From assembly GCA_019828595.1 (NCBI GenBank), contig JAHQRK010000012.1:1364001-1428000 (forward strand): a stretch of DNA of 64,000 bases, read 5' to 3'. Positions 29,435-40,704 of this stretch are shown here, in pieces (position 1 is the stretch's first letter; each line of letters begins with the position of its first letter). The stretch is from Aphanomyces cochlioides. Taxonomy: Eukaryota; Oomycota; Saprolegniomycetes; Saprolegniales; Verrucalvaceae. Under the pieces are notes generated by a model that worked only from the letters and a program-made list of their open reading frames with translations, was not told the origin of the DNA and did no database searches. A program made the translations under genes and the position numbers.

Positions 29435-32400
29435 TTACTCTGCTGAGGGCTGAGGCTGCTGTTGTTGTTCCTGTTGCTCTTCTTGTGTGGGGGCAGCTGA
29501 CTGGTCAACTGGCGCATCTCCATCGTTTTCACCAAATGTACTCATGACATGGGAGCAAATGGATCGAATAACTTCATGCGATCGTGAGAGCAAGTCAGCT
29601 TTCTGCCTCTCGTCGAAAATTCCCTCTGCAGTCATGACAACAACAAGATTGTGAAGCGAGTGCAGAGTCGTCTCATAGACTTCGACATCTTGTTGTGAAG
29701 ACACAGAAGGCGGTGTCTGAAGCTTCGTGGCAAGGCGCGTGAGCACGTTGAGCCAGAGGTCGTCGAAGCAATCCAACTCAGCGAGCGTGTGGATGTTGTA
29801 CAAAAATACTTTGGAGAGCAATGTTGTACTGTACAGGCTCATATCCCGAGTTTCTTTGGAGGTCCCGTGGCTACAACACAACATGTTCAGAAAAATAACT
29901 CATGAGTTCATTTTCGTACCGAGATCGATCGTCGAGCGTGTAAATGATTTCTTCAAAGCAATCTTTCCACACAGGCGACGCCAGCTTGACACCTGGTACC
30001 ATCAAACTGCGGTAGAGGCAATCCCAAGACATTTTCGCCACGGCGGGTCGTTCATCTTGTAAGTACGACAATAAAATCCGCATCAAGTCGATCCAGCAAC
30101 TTTCAGCCGCTTCGCTGTTTGCAACAGAGTACAACAGCTTCAACGCTTCGCCTTCGACACCAGTCCGCTGGTTGATTAATCGCATGCATACTCCTATAAT
30201 CAACCGAATTGTCAAGAAAGTTCGCGCAACGACAGTATACCTGTCCAAAGGCCAACCAATTCCTTGGGCATGCTTCCATCTTGTTGGAGTTGACGAATAG
30301 CTTCGAGGGTTGCTCCCCATCCAGCAGGGTACTGAGCAACAATACCCAGCAATCCAAAGAGGATTTCCCAAGTTTGTGTTGAGAGAGTTTGCATATACAT
30401 GAGGTTCGCCTTCAGCAATAATTGCATGCCCGTCGCGACACGTTCTGCCAATACTTGCCACATTGGGCTATCCAAAGTCTATTTCCCCACGCGATTAGCC
30501 TTTAATACTGCAAGCAATGGTTACCTTGAGCAAGACCAATGTATCAAGCAGCAATGGACGAGCTTCGGGGTCGTGGAAGAGACGAATGCATACCCGTAAA
30601 ACATTTACGACAACCTAAAACAACACAAGTTAATTTTTGCATGGTTTCTTGACACATACTCGCTCAACAAGTAGTGGTTTATCATTTTCGGCCAGTACGG
30701 AAGCCGCATAGGAATGCATGATCGGCCAAAGCGTGGTAAATCGATGCACATTGACCAAGACGACGTTTGTACTCCATTCCAAGGCGAGCATGGCGTTTTC
30801 TTGGACCATATCTCCTTCGTCCTTGTCGTCCACAGGACGATTCAACAAGGCTTCCAAAAGAGCTTCGATGCTATTTAACTTGCGGCAGAATTTTAACCAA
30901 GCTTCACGTTCCAATAACCCTTGGCCACAGTTGGCCACTGCTTCTCGCAGTGCGGCACTCACGAGGGGATAGTTGGCATCTGCCTCTTGTTCTTCTTCAC
31001 TCCACCAATATGACAGCGAGTCCCAGAACGATGGCTGGGCCATTGACGAAGAATGCATTGGGGTTTGACGATGAGCTGCTTGTCTTTCAGCCAGACGGCG
31101 AGTTCGCTCTCGAAGCTTTCCACTCTTGCTATGCTACAAGTATGATCAATGAGCAAAGCTTGTGCTGAAAGGACGGCTTACCAAGGCTTTGGGCGACAAT
31201 TGACTTGGTGGGAATGGTACGCCTCGAACGTCGACGAAATCTACCGCAATTCTTCACAACAGGTTAAAAAGGAGACAAACCATCCATTTCGACGAGGGAA
31301 GCAGGACAAATATCCAACGTATTGAAGAGCAGCATGCACTCAACCACACATGTCCACGACGCAACTGTCAACGCATCCGCATGCTGCACGACAATGTCGA
31401 AAAGGACGTTGAGGGCTTTGAGCGCTCTTGTAGTTTTCAATCGGCTTGCACTATGTGATGATGAAATTCTCAAATAGTTTGATTGAATGTACCGATCGTC
31501 TTCCAAGTCATCTGGGGAGGTAGGCGATCCAAGGGGTAAATGCACCTAAAGACACTCAGGTACAACTTGGAAAAATTTGGACCTTCTCGCCATTAAGTAT
31601 TCCATGAGCGAATTCGACAACGTACGCAGCAAGCGCAGCAATAAATTTGTTGAATTCTGGGATCATATGAAAGTACACCGCAATCTTGATGCAATTCGAT
31701 AAGCCATCAAGGGCCTAACATACTGAAATGAGCAGCATGTCTTCAGAGGCGTCTACCTTTTGCATTGTCGTTTCGTCACAAGTTCGCTCAAAGGCATTCA
31801 GAATACTTTCAGTGGTGCTCTCGGCAATGAGGGAAAACATTTCCTTTTCATGGCGCCCAGCACGAAGTTTCAGCACCGACGCATTAGACGTGAAAGAAGC
31901 ACCGACAACATTTTCCTGTCGCTTTAAAATGCCGTCCCATTGCTCCGAGTAGACCCCAACCTACAAAATATATCACATCTCGATCTGGTTAAGTATTCAT
32001 ACAGTCGACGATTGAATGTCGGCAATATCGGCTTGCATTTGGATTTGGTTATTTTTGATATTGTTGTACAAAAGCACCAAGTAATCTCGCGGCAGATCTT
32101 GGCCAGCATTTATTCCACGGTTATTGCGTACAAATTCATCGATTGTCATCTTCTTTTGAATGTTGTCGCTACGGAAAAACCCTTTGATATTCGTAATGAA
32201 GAGAAATGAATACCTGTGCAAATCGGTGTTGAGCATAATGATGCTAAATGACAAGATAAATGCGCAGTCTTCATGAGCAAATGGATGGTTTTCATCCTGA
32301 ATCTGGTTGAAATATTCTTTTGCAAATGCCTCCATCAAACGATCAATCTTTTGAGCTTCGCCCGGCAAGCGGAACTTAGACAAACACATGCGAAGCGCAC

Positions 32401-34602
32401 CATCCAGAGGAGCATTGCGGAAGTCAAACATAGCTAGAGAAAGTTCGATGAAATTTGCACTGTTAATTTAGTTTTCGTACCAACATACGCATTTCGAACA
32501 GCTTCATGGAAGGGTTTGTCTTCCTTGGGACCATCACCCAAATAATCGCCGACCAATACTTTGTTCAATCCTATCAAAAGTATGAAATCATTCTAACAAT
32601 CGTGTCATATACCAGGTGTTTGGTGAAAGAAGGCCGCAACGGCTTCTGCTGTGATAGGATTTGGCAGTAGTCCAAGTTGTTGAGCATATGCAATCCATGT
32701 TTTAGTTTCAGAATTGAAACTTTCCGCCGCCAAAAAACATCGTTTTTTGTTTTGCTTGCCTAAATATTGCCACTCAAATAATTAATGTAATAGTTGTCGT
32801 ACGTTGTTGCAATACTTCAGCAGTCCGCTCTCGTGCAGTGTGCAACCATGCCAACGAATCATTAGCTGGAAGACTTGCGTCTCCGCTGTCAGATTCTGTG
32901 TCGCTCATCACCAAATGCATCACTTCTTGGATAGAGCTCATGGGTGAGATCGCCTAAAATATGTTCACTTCACAAGATAGCAAACAATAATGTACAGGCA
33001 AAGTCAATGATGACGAAAGTGGAGCATCAACAAAAGCAGCAAGTTCGCTTCCTGTTACATCAACTTTGGATGATCCATGATGCAGTGGACATCGGCGCGC
33101 AATGGATTCGAGGACGGCCAATAAACTACAGAACAAGATACATTAGACGTGTCTATGATTAATCACTCAAACCCTTCCAAAGCGAGCAAATTCAAAATGT
33201 TAAATACAGGTGGGAGCTCGGGGAAATAAACCACTACAAACAAGTTTCGTCCATACTGTAGAGTCAGACCGAAGATTTACCTTGCGTTGTTTGGGCCAAG
33301 GCCGTACAGAGGACTTCAAATAAATTCGTGCAGTGGACGTCACAATCGTAATTGATGTACAAATCCAGCATGAGTGCTGGTTCTCGGCAAAATTCCAGTA
33401 GACTTTCAAGCGCCAGCTCTTTTTGTTCATGTGAGCACGCAGGGTGATTCATGATGCGCATGTGCACGCTTGTGAAAAAAATTTCCAGTTGAACTTTCAA
33501 GTGATCCTTGATCGAATTGAACAAGTTGAAGACCACACGCAAAGTCAAGCCCAGAACCTACAACAGAGCATGAATAAAAAGTCCATAACGTAAAATCTAC
33601 CGGGAGCTCGGTTGTTTCTGAATTTTGAAGCAAATACTTTGACAGATCACCTTGTAGGACGGACACAAGCGAAGGATGGGCGCCAAGGCCTGTGCCAGCC
33701 GTCTCCAATACCAAATTGATTAAGCTCAGGCCAAAAATAATCGTGTCTTGGTTGCCTTTCGGTTTAATCAAGTCGGACATAAATGCCAAGAGCTGTTCGA
33801 GCACTGGAATTCCGTAAGGAAGCACGACTGCGCTCAATTCTTCCCCCTAAGACACGTTGTGGCAATGTCCAGCTATGTATTAACAAATACTTGAAGTCCT
33901 TCGTCATCTTCAGGATTATTCGTGACTAAAGATGCGTCCATTTCTGCAATGCGATCAAACACAGTCAAAATGACGTGCGCCAGGGTATTCTCGGCCATAT
34001 GCATCAAGTGCATCGACGCTCGTGGCTGAAAAACATTTAAATCGGAGCGAGTCATGAAGTTGATATACCTGTATGCAAATGCTGTAGCAAGTATGAACCA
34101 TCTTCCACACATTGTCACCTGAAATGAGCGGACCAGCCTCACATCGAAGACAAAATTCGAGGAGTTCGAGCAGCTTCATGAGGACCATTTCATCAATATC
34201 GCGGTGCGTTTCTTCAAAGCGGCATCGTGATACACAGAGCGCAATGCGATTGATCGCTTCAGTCGCGCGCAAACCATCAGGAGGTACCAATCCATACAGG
34301 AGAAACTTGTTGAGACTCGAGATCGCAGCGCCAGTAATGATGCCCGATGTCTTTTCGCTCTCCACGACGTGTACAAATGGTTCAAGTACGTTGAGCGTGT
34401 CGACGTCGCTCAAATCAATCACGCCTTCGAGCGCAACATGGAGGTCTTTGAATCGGCGAATCAGGACATTTTGCGTATGAGTTGGAATTTCGCGCTTGAA
34501 TCGAGCAGCCGTTGCCCAGCGATCGTTGGCGCGCATAACACTCAGCACATTGTGGATCTCTCCTTTCAAGCAGTTGACACCGTTGGGATGTCCATAGACC
34601 AT
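29435..34602 (-). CDS. Large ARF guanine-nucleotide exchange factor, GBF1/GNOM type
   Basis: A minus-strand gene of about 5.2 kb with more than a dozen introns of about 40-60 bp, estimated at roughly 1400-1450 residues, the usual size of GBF1/GNOM. The start MVYGHPNGVNCLKGEI is followed by NVLSVMRANDRW, the N-terminal DCB pattern. The HUS box LYINYDCDVHCTNLFE lies near 33320-33365. The Sec7 domain lies about 31990-32760: FDFRNAPLDGALRMCLSKF, RLPGEAQKIDR with the catalytic Glu, and DCAFILSFSIIMLNTDLH. C-terminal HDS-type helices follow, and the protein ends in a Gln-rich tail (EEQQEQQQQPQPSAE). It activates ARF GTPases at the Golgi for COPI vesicle formation. Upstream in-frame sequence to 34683 exists but the family start favours 34602. 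Individual exon edges are approximate. Confidence 0.88.
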
Positions 34603-34730
34603 GCTCGTAGAATGAGCGCCACTTTCCAAGTGGACTTTTTGACCAATTGCTCCGCGCCAACAAGGCCGCTTCGACTTGGTCAAATTATCTCACCCAGTAA
34701 TTCGAAATTCAAAAATGCGCCAAATTTGGA

Positions 34731-35027
34731 ATATTTTGAGTGAAATTTTGAAATGGCTCTTCAAGACAAGTCGCCTTGGATTCAATTTCGCCACTAAATA
34801 AGAATGCAAGTGCCTGGGGAGACTCTTCCCAAAGATACCCTCATCGATCAGCCTTCATCAGAGAAACGCACGAACGAGTCCCGCATGCATTGGTACTATC
34901 TAATTGTTGAATTTGAACTCTGAAAATTTATATCTTGAGATATATTTTGAGCGATTATGCGCACTTTGGTGGATTATTTTGAGCGTCATGTCAGGGTGAG
35001 ACACAATTTAGTGTGAAATATTTTGAG
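34731..35027. promoter_or_regulatory. Four ATATTTTGAG-type motifs upstream of the ARF-GEF gene
   Basis: ATATTTTGAG occurs at 34731-34740, 34942-34951 and 35018-35027, and TTATTTTGAG at 34974-34983, all on the plus strand. They lie in the 130-430 bp upstream of the ARF-GEF start. Repetition of a 10-mer in a short promoter-sized interval suggests regulatory sites, but the function is not known. Confidence 0.4.
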
Positions 35028-35118
35028 TCTCCAAGGCATGACGTCCACAAGCTCGACCGCGCTCTCCAAGAACTTGCAGGTCTGCTACCGCTGGGAATGG
35101 CAGCCAAGATATGCGGAT

Positions 35119-35349
35119 TTACTCATCACCACGACGTTGCTCTCTTTCCATGATGGTGCTCATGAGTGGTGTTGAGTTCTTCGAACTGTCGTTGGTATAC
35201 GCACTTTCTCCGAGCAGTCCTTTCTCAATCAATCGTTTGTTCGTCAGTCCAAGAACTGTCAGCTTAGGCATCTGTGATTTATGTTCCGAAGTCTTTAGTG
35301 GCGGTATCAGCACTGATACGCTGCGACTACCTCTTTGGTCCTTGGTCAA
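35119..35349 (-). CDS. Short coding segment, probably a 3' exon of the coiled-coil gene
   Basis: A minus-strand frame ends at 35119 and encodes MPKLTVLGLTNKRLIEKGLLGES and STIMEREQRRGDE, which looks coding. It lies directly downstream of the coiled-coil gene whose own frame stops at 35400. A splice from SSSSDEGNG into this segment is plausible but I could not settle the donor. It could alternatively be an independent small protein. No family recognised. Confidence 0.4.
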   Translation of the reverse strand: MTKDQRGSRSVSVLIPPLKTSEHKSQMPKLTVLGLTNKRLIEKGLLGESAYTNDSSKNSTPLMSTIMEREQRRGDE

Positions 35350-35399
35350 TACTCTCTGGTTTTCAAGTAATCAACAGAATCGATGTGTGATCAATGGGT

Positions 35400-36915
35400 T
35401 TATCCATTGCCTTCGTCGGAGCTACTACTACTACTGTATGTGAAGAAAGCGCGATCCCAGTCTGCAAGTGGACTGGTTGGTCTCCAAGTTTCTTCTTGTT
35501 CGTCCAGTTCGTCGTCCGATACAATTTCCGGTCCGTCTTGTCGCTGCTGGACTCGTCGTTTGGCCAATTCTCGTGCATACTTGGCTTTGTCTGCTCGTGC
35601 AAGCTCCTCTTTCGCCAGTTTTTCGATTGCATTGGCGTCAAGCGATTCCTTTCGCTTGTTAGCTGCTGCTTGACGTCGTGCCAATCGTCTCTCCATAACC
35701 AAGCGCTGTTTCTCCGCCCTCATCGAAGCGTGCTCGTTCTACATGGCGTCAGCACTTACTCGGGTCAAAATCTACCTGAATACCCTGCAACGAATTTTCA
35801 AGAGCTGCTTTTTCTGCTTTCAGAGAATCGATCGTGCGAGCCAACTGGTGATTCCGCGCTTCTTGAGCTCGACAAGCTTCAATTCGCTCTCTCTGTCTTG
35901 ATTCCTGCACTTTTGCTTGCTCCAAGACTTCTCGCATTTGCCGACAAATTGCTGCTTCCTGCAACCTCTACAACACAATATACTCACGAAGGACACGTCT
36001 ACACGAACTTGTGCTTTCATCTGAGCTTCGAGTTGGTCAAGGAACGGTGTGTCTTTTGCTTTATCCAATGCTTGGATCGAAGACTGTCTTGGGCTGGATT
36101 GTCTTGCTGGCGCTGCTACTAATGGTGTCGACGGCGGTGGTGTTGGCGTTTTGAAGGCTTGATTGCTCTTTCTTGTTGGAATTAGCCGCCGTGGAGGTTC
36201 GCTCCACGCTTCAGAACACTCCAGCTCTACCCGGTGGACGTCAGTTTGGCAATCAAAACAGGCGCCAACTTTGCGCGGGAGACAACTTCGATTGCTGGGC
36301 GAATGCTTGCTTTCTAATGGATTCAAGCTTGGCCAACTGCTCCTGTCGCTTAGCTTGTTCATGCCGAGCGAACTCTTCCTCTTGCTTTTGTTTCATCGTC
36401 TGCTCCATCTATGGACAAGAATCTCAATCTAGGGATGGTCACATTGCTACTTGAATCTTCTTGACGCGATCACAAGTCACTCGCCAGGCTTCTTCCAAAT
36501 TCGTGGATCGAGATCGTGGGCGAGATGTCGATGGAGGAGTTGGTGAGGGTGCTTCCTTCTTGGCCTTCTTTTTCTTTTGCAACTTAGGCTTCGATTTTAA
36601 CAAGGTTATTGAACTTGGTGGCACTGGAACTACTACACAAGCTGCTGCCTGGACGGGGCTAGGAAGTGGTGGAGGTGTCGGCACGCGATTTTTCGGCTTC
36701 GTCTGTACTGGAATGGATGGCGGCGTTGGTTTTATAGGAGCAATGGCTTCAAGGGAGGACCATTCTGTGGAAGTAGTGCTCGAGAGTGCCTTGTCTCGGC
36801 TGCGCTCGAGCGCTTGCTTCATCACTTCGCTCATATGCTGCTCATGTTGTGCAAAGTACCGCCCGATCTTTTCCACGATGTCCATCGCAGTGTCAATGAG
36901 TTCGAGCCGTTTCAA
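35400..36915 (-). CDS. Proline-rich coiled-coil protein
   Basis: A minus-strand multi-exon gene starting MKRLELIDTAMDIVEKIGRYF. A Pro/Ser-rich basic region follows (TPPPLPSPVQ, KPKLQKKKKAKKEAP), then LEEAWRVTCDRVKKIQ. After an intron near 36454 comes a Lys/Glu/Gln-rich helix (EQTMKQKQEEEFARHEQAK). A further exon carries TPTPPPSTPLVAAP, and the last exons form strong coiled coil (REVLEQAKVQESRQRERIEA, MERRLARRQAAANKRKE). The frame ends in an acidic/Ser-rich tail (FFTYSSSSSSDEGNG). At least four short introns are implied. The layout recalls cytoskeletal, centrosomal or flagellar structural proteins, but no named domain is visible. It lies head to tail with the ARF-GEF gene downstream. Confidence 0.65.
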
Positions 36916-37728
36916 ACCGTTTCACCAATGTAACTGGTCCAACTTCTCAAGATCGAGAACATTATTTGAAAATTATCCTAAATGCCAAGGCGACAGGATG
37001 CGCCTCACACGCGCGAGTAAATCTGAGTTCCGACTCAGTTGCGTTGTAGTCGTATCGTATGCGTAGCACGCCTTCGTGGATGAATCTACCATGCGATCAA
37101 AATGCTTCCAAAGTGCTCTTCATCATGAAAAAGCCTTGGCGAGGGCCATGATACCAGGAGCTTCAAAAGCTCTCAAGGAGGCGGCCACCTAGCACCCAAC
37201 TATCCCCTTTTAAGTCCCCCTTGGGAGGGGAATCTTTCGAGGCATCCCCTCGGCGGCAAATGGTGTTCTTCAACAAGTGGCAAGTGGTGTTGCCATCTGA
37301 ATATCTGTCGTCCGTTGTTCGTCCGCGTATAAAGTTTCAACAGGTTCAAAAAGTGACGTCAAGCAATCTTTCAAATCGCCCTTCGTCTCTTGTGAATCAA
37401 ACGCTGTGGTTTGAAATTGGCATCCGTCTTTCTCTCGTTCTCGAAGGCCATGTATGATTTCAACGCGCAATTCAGTAGTCTTTGGAGGACGATTTGATGC
37501 TGTTGTACGAACATACCAACATTTGATTTTCTGACATTTACAGCGCATGACGATGGGAAATTGTCCTGGATAGCCTTTATGGACAGTCCACGATATCGAG
37601 TTCTCATTGGCAACGCAGCGAGATACAGCGTTGCAACGATGGACAGGCCCGGAAGTCGCATCAACGTCCCTCGTTTGGCATTGTCCGAAATAATTCTTGA
37701 AAAGACGATACAATTTTGATAATTTGGA
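36916..37728. other. Uncharacterised region upstream of the coiled-coil gene
   Basis: A minus-strand ORF at 37371-37907 spans part of this region and the tandem repeat. It has Cys-containing segments (IVMRCKCQKIKCWYV in an alternative frame) but no family I can name. The frame relationships are disturbed by the 47-bp duplication. It could be a decayed gene. Confidence 0.3.
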
Positions 37729-37832
37729 AATCTTTTGGGTCCCAAAAAGGCGACTCGACGCTTGAAAACGAGCTCGATCTTTTGGGTCCCAAAAAGGCGA
37801 CTCGACGCTTGAAAACGAGCTCGATCTTTTGG
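37729..37832. repeat. 47-bp tandem duplication
   Basis: Two adjacent copies of a 47-bp unit beginning GATCTTTTGGGTCCC (first base A in copy 1) lie at 37729-37775 and 37776-37822, with a partial third start (GATCTTTTGG) at 37823-37832. Copies are otherwise identical. The unit length is not a multiple of three, so it shifts any reading frame running through it. Confidence 0.9.
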
Positions 37833-38911
37833 AGGTATTTGGCGCTGTCGTATCGACGTCTTTCCGCTGTCAACGAGTAATAGTTGAGTACAGTACCGTG
37901 GATACAACTGATTTCCTCTGACGCAGCAGATTGCCCCTTGACTTACTCTGTTTATGCATTGGATTCCTTCTTATAGTGGGAGTTACGTGATGATATAGTA
38001 AGGGATTCTGTTCTCTGATTGGTCAAATTTTGAATGTGGAGAGTTTTCATTGGCTATAAAAATTTCAACTAAGGAAACAACTCAAAACATTTTGTGGATA
38101 CCATGGTAACATGACGAACTTGGGCTTTGATGTTGACTTTATGTGGGAGAAGAGGGAACGAACGAGCACAATACTGTCAATACAAAAGGGAACCCACTAT
38201 TGCCTTGCCAGCCTTTCCCCCTCGTGCCGGTCGTCGGTCGGATCGGTGCATCTATCTTTGTTAAAATCATACGTTTGTGCCAATGAGGGATTCTCATCTT
38301 GCTTCTACTCCACCTCCGTTGAGGAAACCTGTATTCATTAATGTCTTTTATAAATAATAATATTTTACATGGATTTAAACAGGTTTTAATCTAATATAAA
38401 AACTATATAATTTAATATTTATGTATATATTATATAATTAGTGTTGAAAGTCTATGGCCGCAACGGAGGTTCAGCTGTATGTGTTGGGATTACTCACGTC
38501 AGTTGACAATGGTTACAATCGTGCATAAGACTCGTGGAACGATCACAAGAAACGACGAAGAAGCCAAGCATGGGACGTTGGCGTGGCTTCCTTCTCCAGA
38601 TTCTGCAACACTCTTCAATGCGACTTTCCACACCAACGCATGAAATGCCATTGCCACGAAGATGACCAGCAAATACCTCCAACAATTAATAATCGGACTT
38701 TCGGTCTGCCGCACGGTCGATACATTTTTCAAGTGTACGTTGAAAATTGAACGATCGTGCAACCGACGGCTGGGACTTGATGAGAGGCGGTTTGGAGATT
38801 CACCACTGACAGGCGACAGGAACAGCAGGTGGATCGACGCGTGACGCCATAAATTCCCGTCACTGTTGTAATGCGTTGCCGCCAGAATTGATTTCACTTG
38901 GTCGAGCTCGC
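37833..38911. other. Intergenic region upstream of the kinase gene
   Basis: AT-rich in the centre (38340-38450). A minus-strand ORF (38499-39095) overlaps the kinase start and includes one hydrophobic stretch (YLLVIFVAMAFHALVW), but it has no conserved motif and was not called. Confidence 0.35.
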
Positions 38912-40312
38912 ATGAGTAGTCTCCTTGTACCACGACCGCAGGCGGCGGCATCGGCGTCGTTTGGTTTCCACAAACAGCTTGAAGATAGCCTAGTCTACTC
39001 GCAATCGAGCTATGCATCGACGAGCGAATTGTCCCAGTCACGCGACTCGTACTTGTCGTTGTCCCATGCATCGTTTTCGTATTTGATTGAAGCACCCGAA
39101 GTCAATTTCCCAAGGATGCAGGGTGTTCTCCGCGTGCCAGCCAAGAAATCGCGCTGGTTCTCGTGGAGAAAGAAGGTGCCTCTCGTGGAATGCTGGGTGC
39201 GTTTCAACGGCAGAGAGCTTGTGTGGCACAAATCGTCTGGCAATGGCACGTACAAGTCGACGCCACTCGGCTCCGTCGAGCTCGTCTCGTCGGTGAGGTT
39301 CCTCTTTCAAGACTTGTCGCCAGAGACGTTTGCCATTGTCGATTGCGCCTCGGACGATGCCAAGACTCGCTACCTCTTCACTGCCGACAATGAAAAACAG
39401 AAGAATGCCTGGCTAGAAGTATTGTGCCAAGCTGTTTCGATCCAAGACTGGTTCAGTGGCTTTCAACTGGGGCAGCTCCTCGGCTCTGGAGCGAGCAGTC
39501 AAGTCCATGCCCTCAAGGACGTCTCAGCCAACACAACTTACGCTATCAAATCGATTGAGACGGAAGGCCATCCTGAAAATGCCGAGCTCGCTGCCAACGA
39601 AATCGAAATCTTGAGGCTTTTGCCATCGTCAGCCCATTTGACCAAGCTCTACAAGGTCGTGGAAGACCATCGTGGCCGCATTGGGCTCGTCATGCCATAC
39701 CACCGCGGCGGTAACCTCGCAGATCGTATTCAACGCCTAGGTTTGATCTCACCTGACACCGCCGTGTCTCGCCTAGCAGCTGGAAAACAACTCGCTAAAG
39801 CGCTGGTGTCGGCGTTGGGGGCGTTGCACGGCAGTGATATTGTGCATTTGGATGTCAAGCCAGCGAACATTCTATTCCACGCCCGCGAAGACGGCATGGA
39901 CCGCATGATCTTGGCGGACTTTGGCTTTGCCCACCGATTGTCCAAGAGCGCAGATCGCGAAGACGACGACGTCTCGACCCGTGGCACTGTTGGTTACATG
40001 GCCCCAGAACTGGTTCAACACCAGTTTGGCCAAGCCAGTCAAGAAACCCCTGCCCCTTTGACACCTGCTGCTGATGTCTTCAGTGCTGGTGTCGTCTTGT
40101 ATCAATTCCTACTTGGATGTGCGCCGTTCCAAGGCCCCACTAGCGACAAGATCGTCGAGCGAATGATGCAAGGTCAAATGGTCCGCCCCATGGCCCAATG
40201 GAACTTGGTTGACCCTCACGCTCAAGATTTTGTGCTTTCCATGCTCGCTCGTGATCCCACAACTCGTGCAACAATTGCCGAACTCGAGGCACACCCTTGG
40301 CTAGTTTCGTAA
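38912..40312 (+). CDS. PH domain-containing protein kinase
   Basis: A single exon of 466 residues. The ATG at 38912 (MSSLLVPRPQ) is the first in the open frame. The N-terminal 65 residues are Ser-rich. A PH domain spans about 68-174 (MQGVLRVPAKKSRWFSWRKK, VECWVRFNGRELVW, ending KNAWLEVLCQAV). A protein kinase domain spans about 184-465: GQLLGSGASSQVHAL (Gly loop), AIK with Lys213, NEIEIL (alpha-C Glu), VHLDVKPANIL (catalytic loop, HLD with Asp314), ADFGFA (Asp336), GTVGYMAPELV and DVFSAGVVLYQFLLG. All catalytic residues are present, so it should be an active Ser/Thr kinase (KPAN loop). The PH domain suggests phosphoinositide-dependent membrane recruitment. Overall layout resembles AKT/PDK-like or CaMK-like oomycete kinases. 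Substrate unknown. Confidence 0.9.
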   Translation: MSSLLVPRPQAAASASFGFHKQLEDSLVYSQSSYASTSELSQSRDSYLSLSHASFSYLIEAPEVNFPRMQGVLRVPAKKSRWFSWRKKVPLVECWVRFNGRELVWHKSSGNGTYKSTPLGSVELVSSVRFLFQDLSPETFAIVDCASDDAKTRYLFTADNEKQKNAWLEVLCQAVSIQDWFSGFQLGQLLGSGASSQVHALKDVSANTTYAIKSIETEGHPENAELAANEIEILRLLPSSAHLTKLYKVVEDHRGRIGLVMPYHRGGNLADRIQRLGLISPDTAVSRLAAGKQLAKALVSALGALHGSDIVHLDVKPANILFHAREDGMDRMILADFGFAHRLSKSADREDDDVSTRGTVGYMAPELVQHQFGQASQETPAPLTPAADVFSAGVVLYQFLLGCAPFQGPTSDKIVERMMQGQMVRPMAQWNLVDPHAQDFVLSMLARDPTTRATIAELEAHPWLVS

Positions 40313-40704
40313 GTGCTCGGGCTAGCAAGATTCGTATTTATACTAACTTAACGAAACATACTCTGAGCTGACCATCAGCCCTTCAAAACAACCCCAAACC
40401 CCTTCCACTCTCCTACTCTAAACCCCTAAATGTGTTAACCCCTTCAACCCCAAGTGGACGAGAACCCTCCAGCTCCATACAAGCGGAGCTCTTTCGCTGC
40501 TGCAGTCCTAAATGGCTTCCTCTCGAGTGACTTGGCCGCTTTGACTGTCTCAAGAACTCCATCGAAGGATCTTTGCCTCTGCAAACACGTAGAAAAGATC
40601 CGATAGGTGACGATGCAGTCCAACTGTGAGCAATCTGTTTCATGGTGAAAAGCCACTCTTTCTTTTTTGCCAGTAGTCGGCGTCGACAATTGACTTCGCG
40701 GCCC
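40313..40704. other. Intergenic region, kinase 3' end to MBOAT 2
   Basis: It contains the kinase 3' UTR and the promoter of the MBOAT gene. A C-rich AAACCCC-type stretch occurs at about 40386-40452. No gene was recognised. Confidence 0.4.

Noticed and set aside
29435..29500. Gln-codon tract as an expanded trinucleotide repeat
   Set aside because: Short and mixed (CAG/CAA with Glu and Pro codons); an ordinary low-complexity tail of the ARF-GEF.
38499..39095. 198-residue minus-strand ORF with one hydrophobic stretch
   Set aside because: Overlaps the well-supported kinase start, has no conserved motif and no paralogue here.
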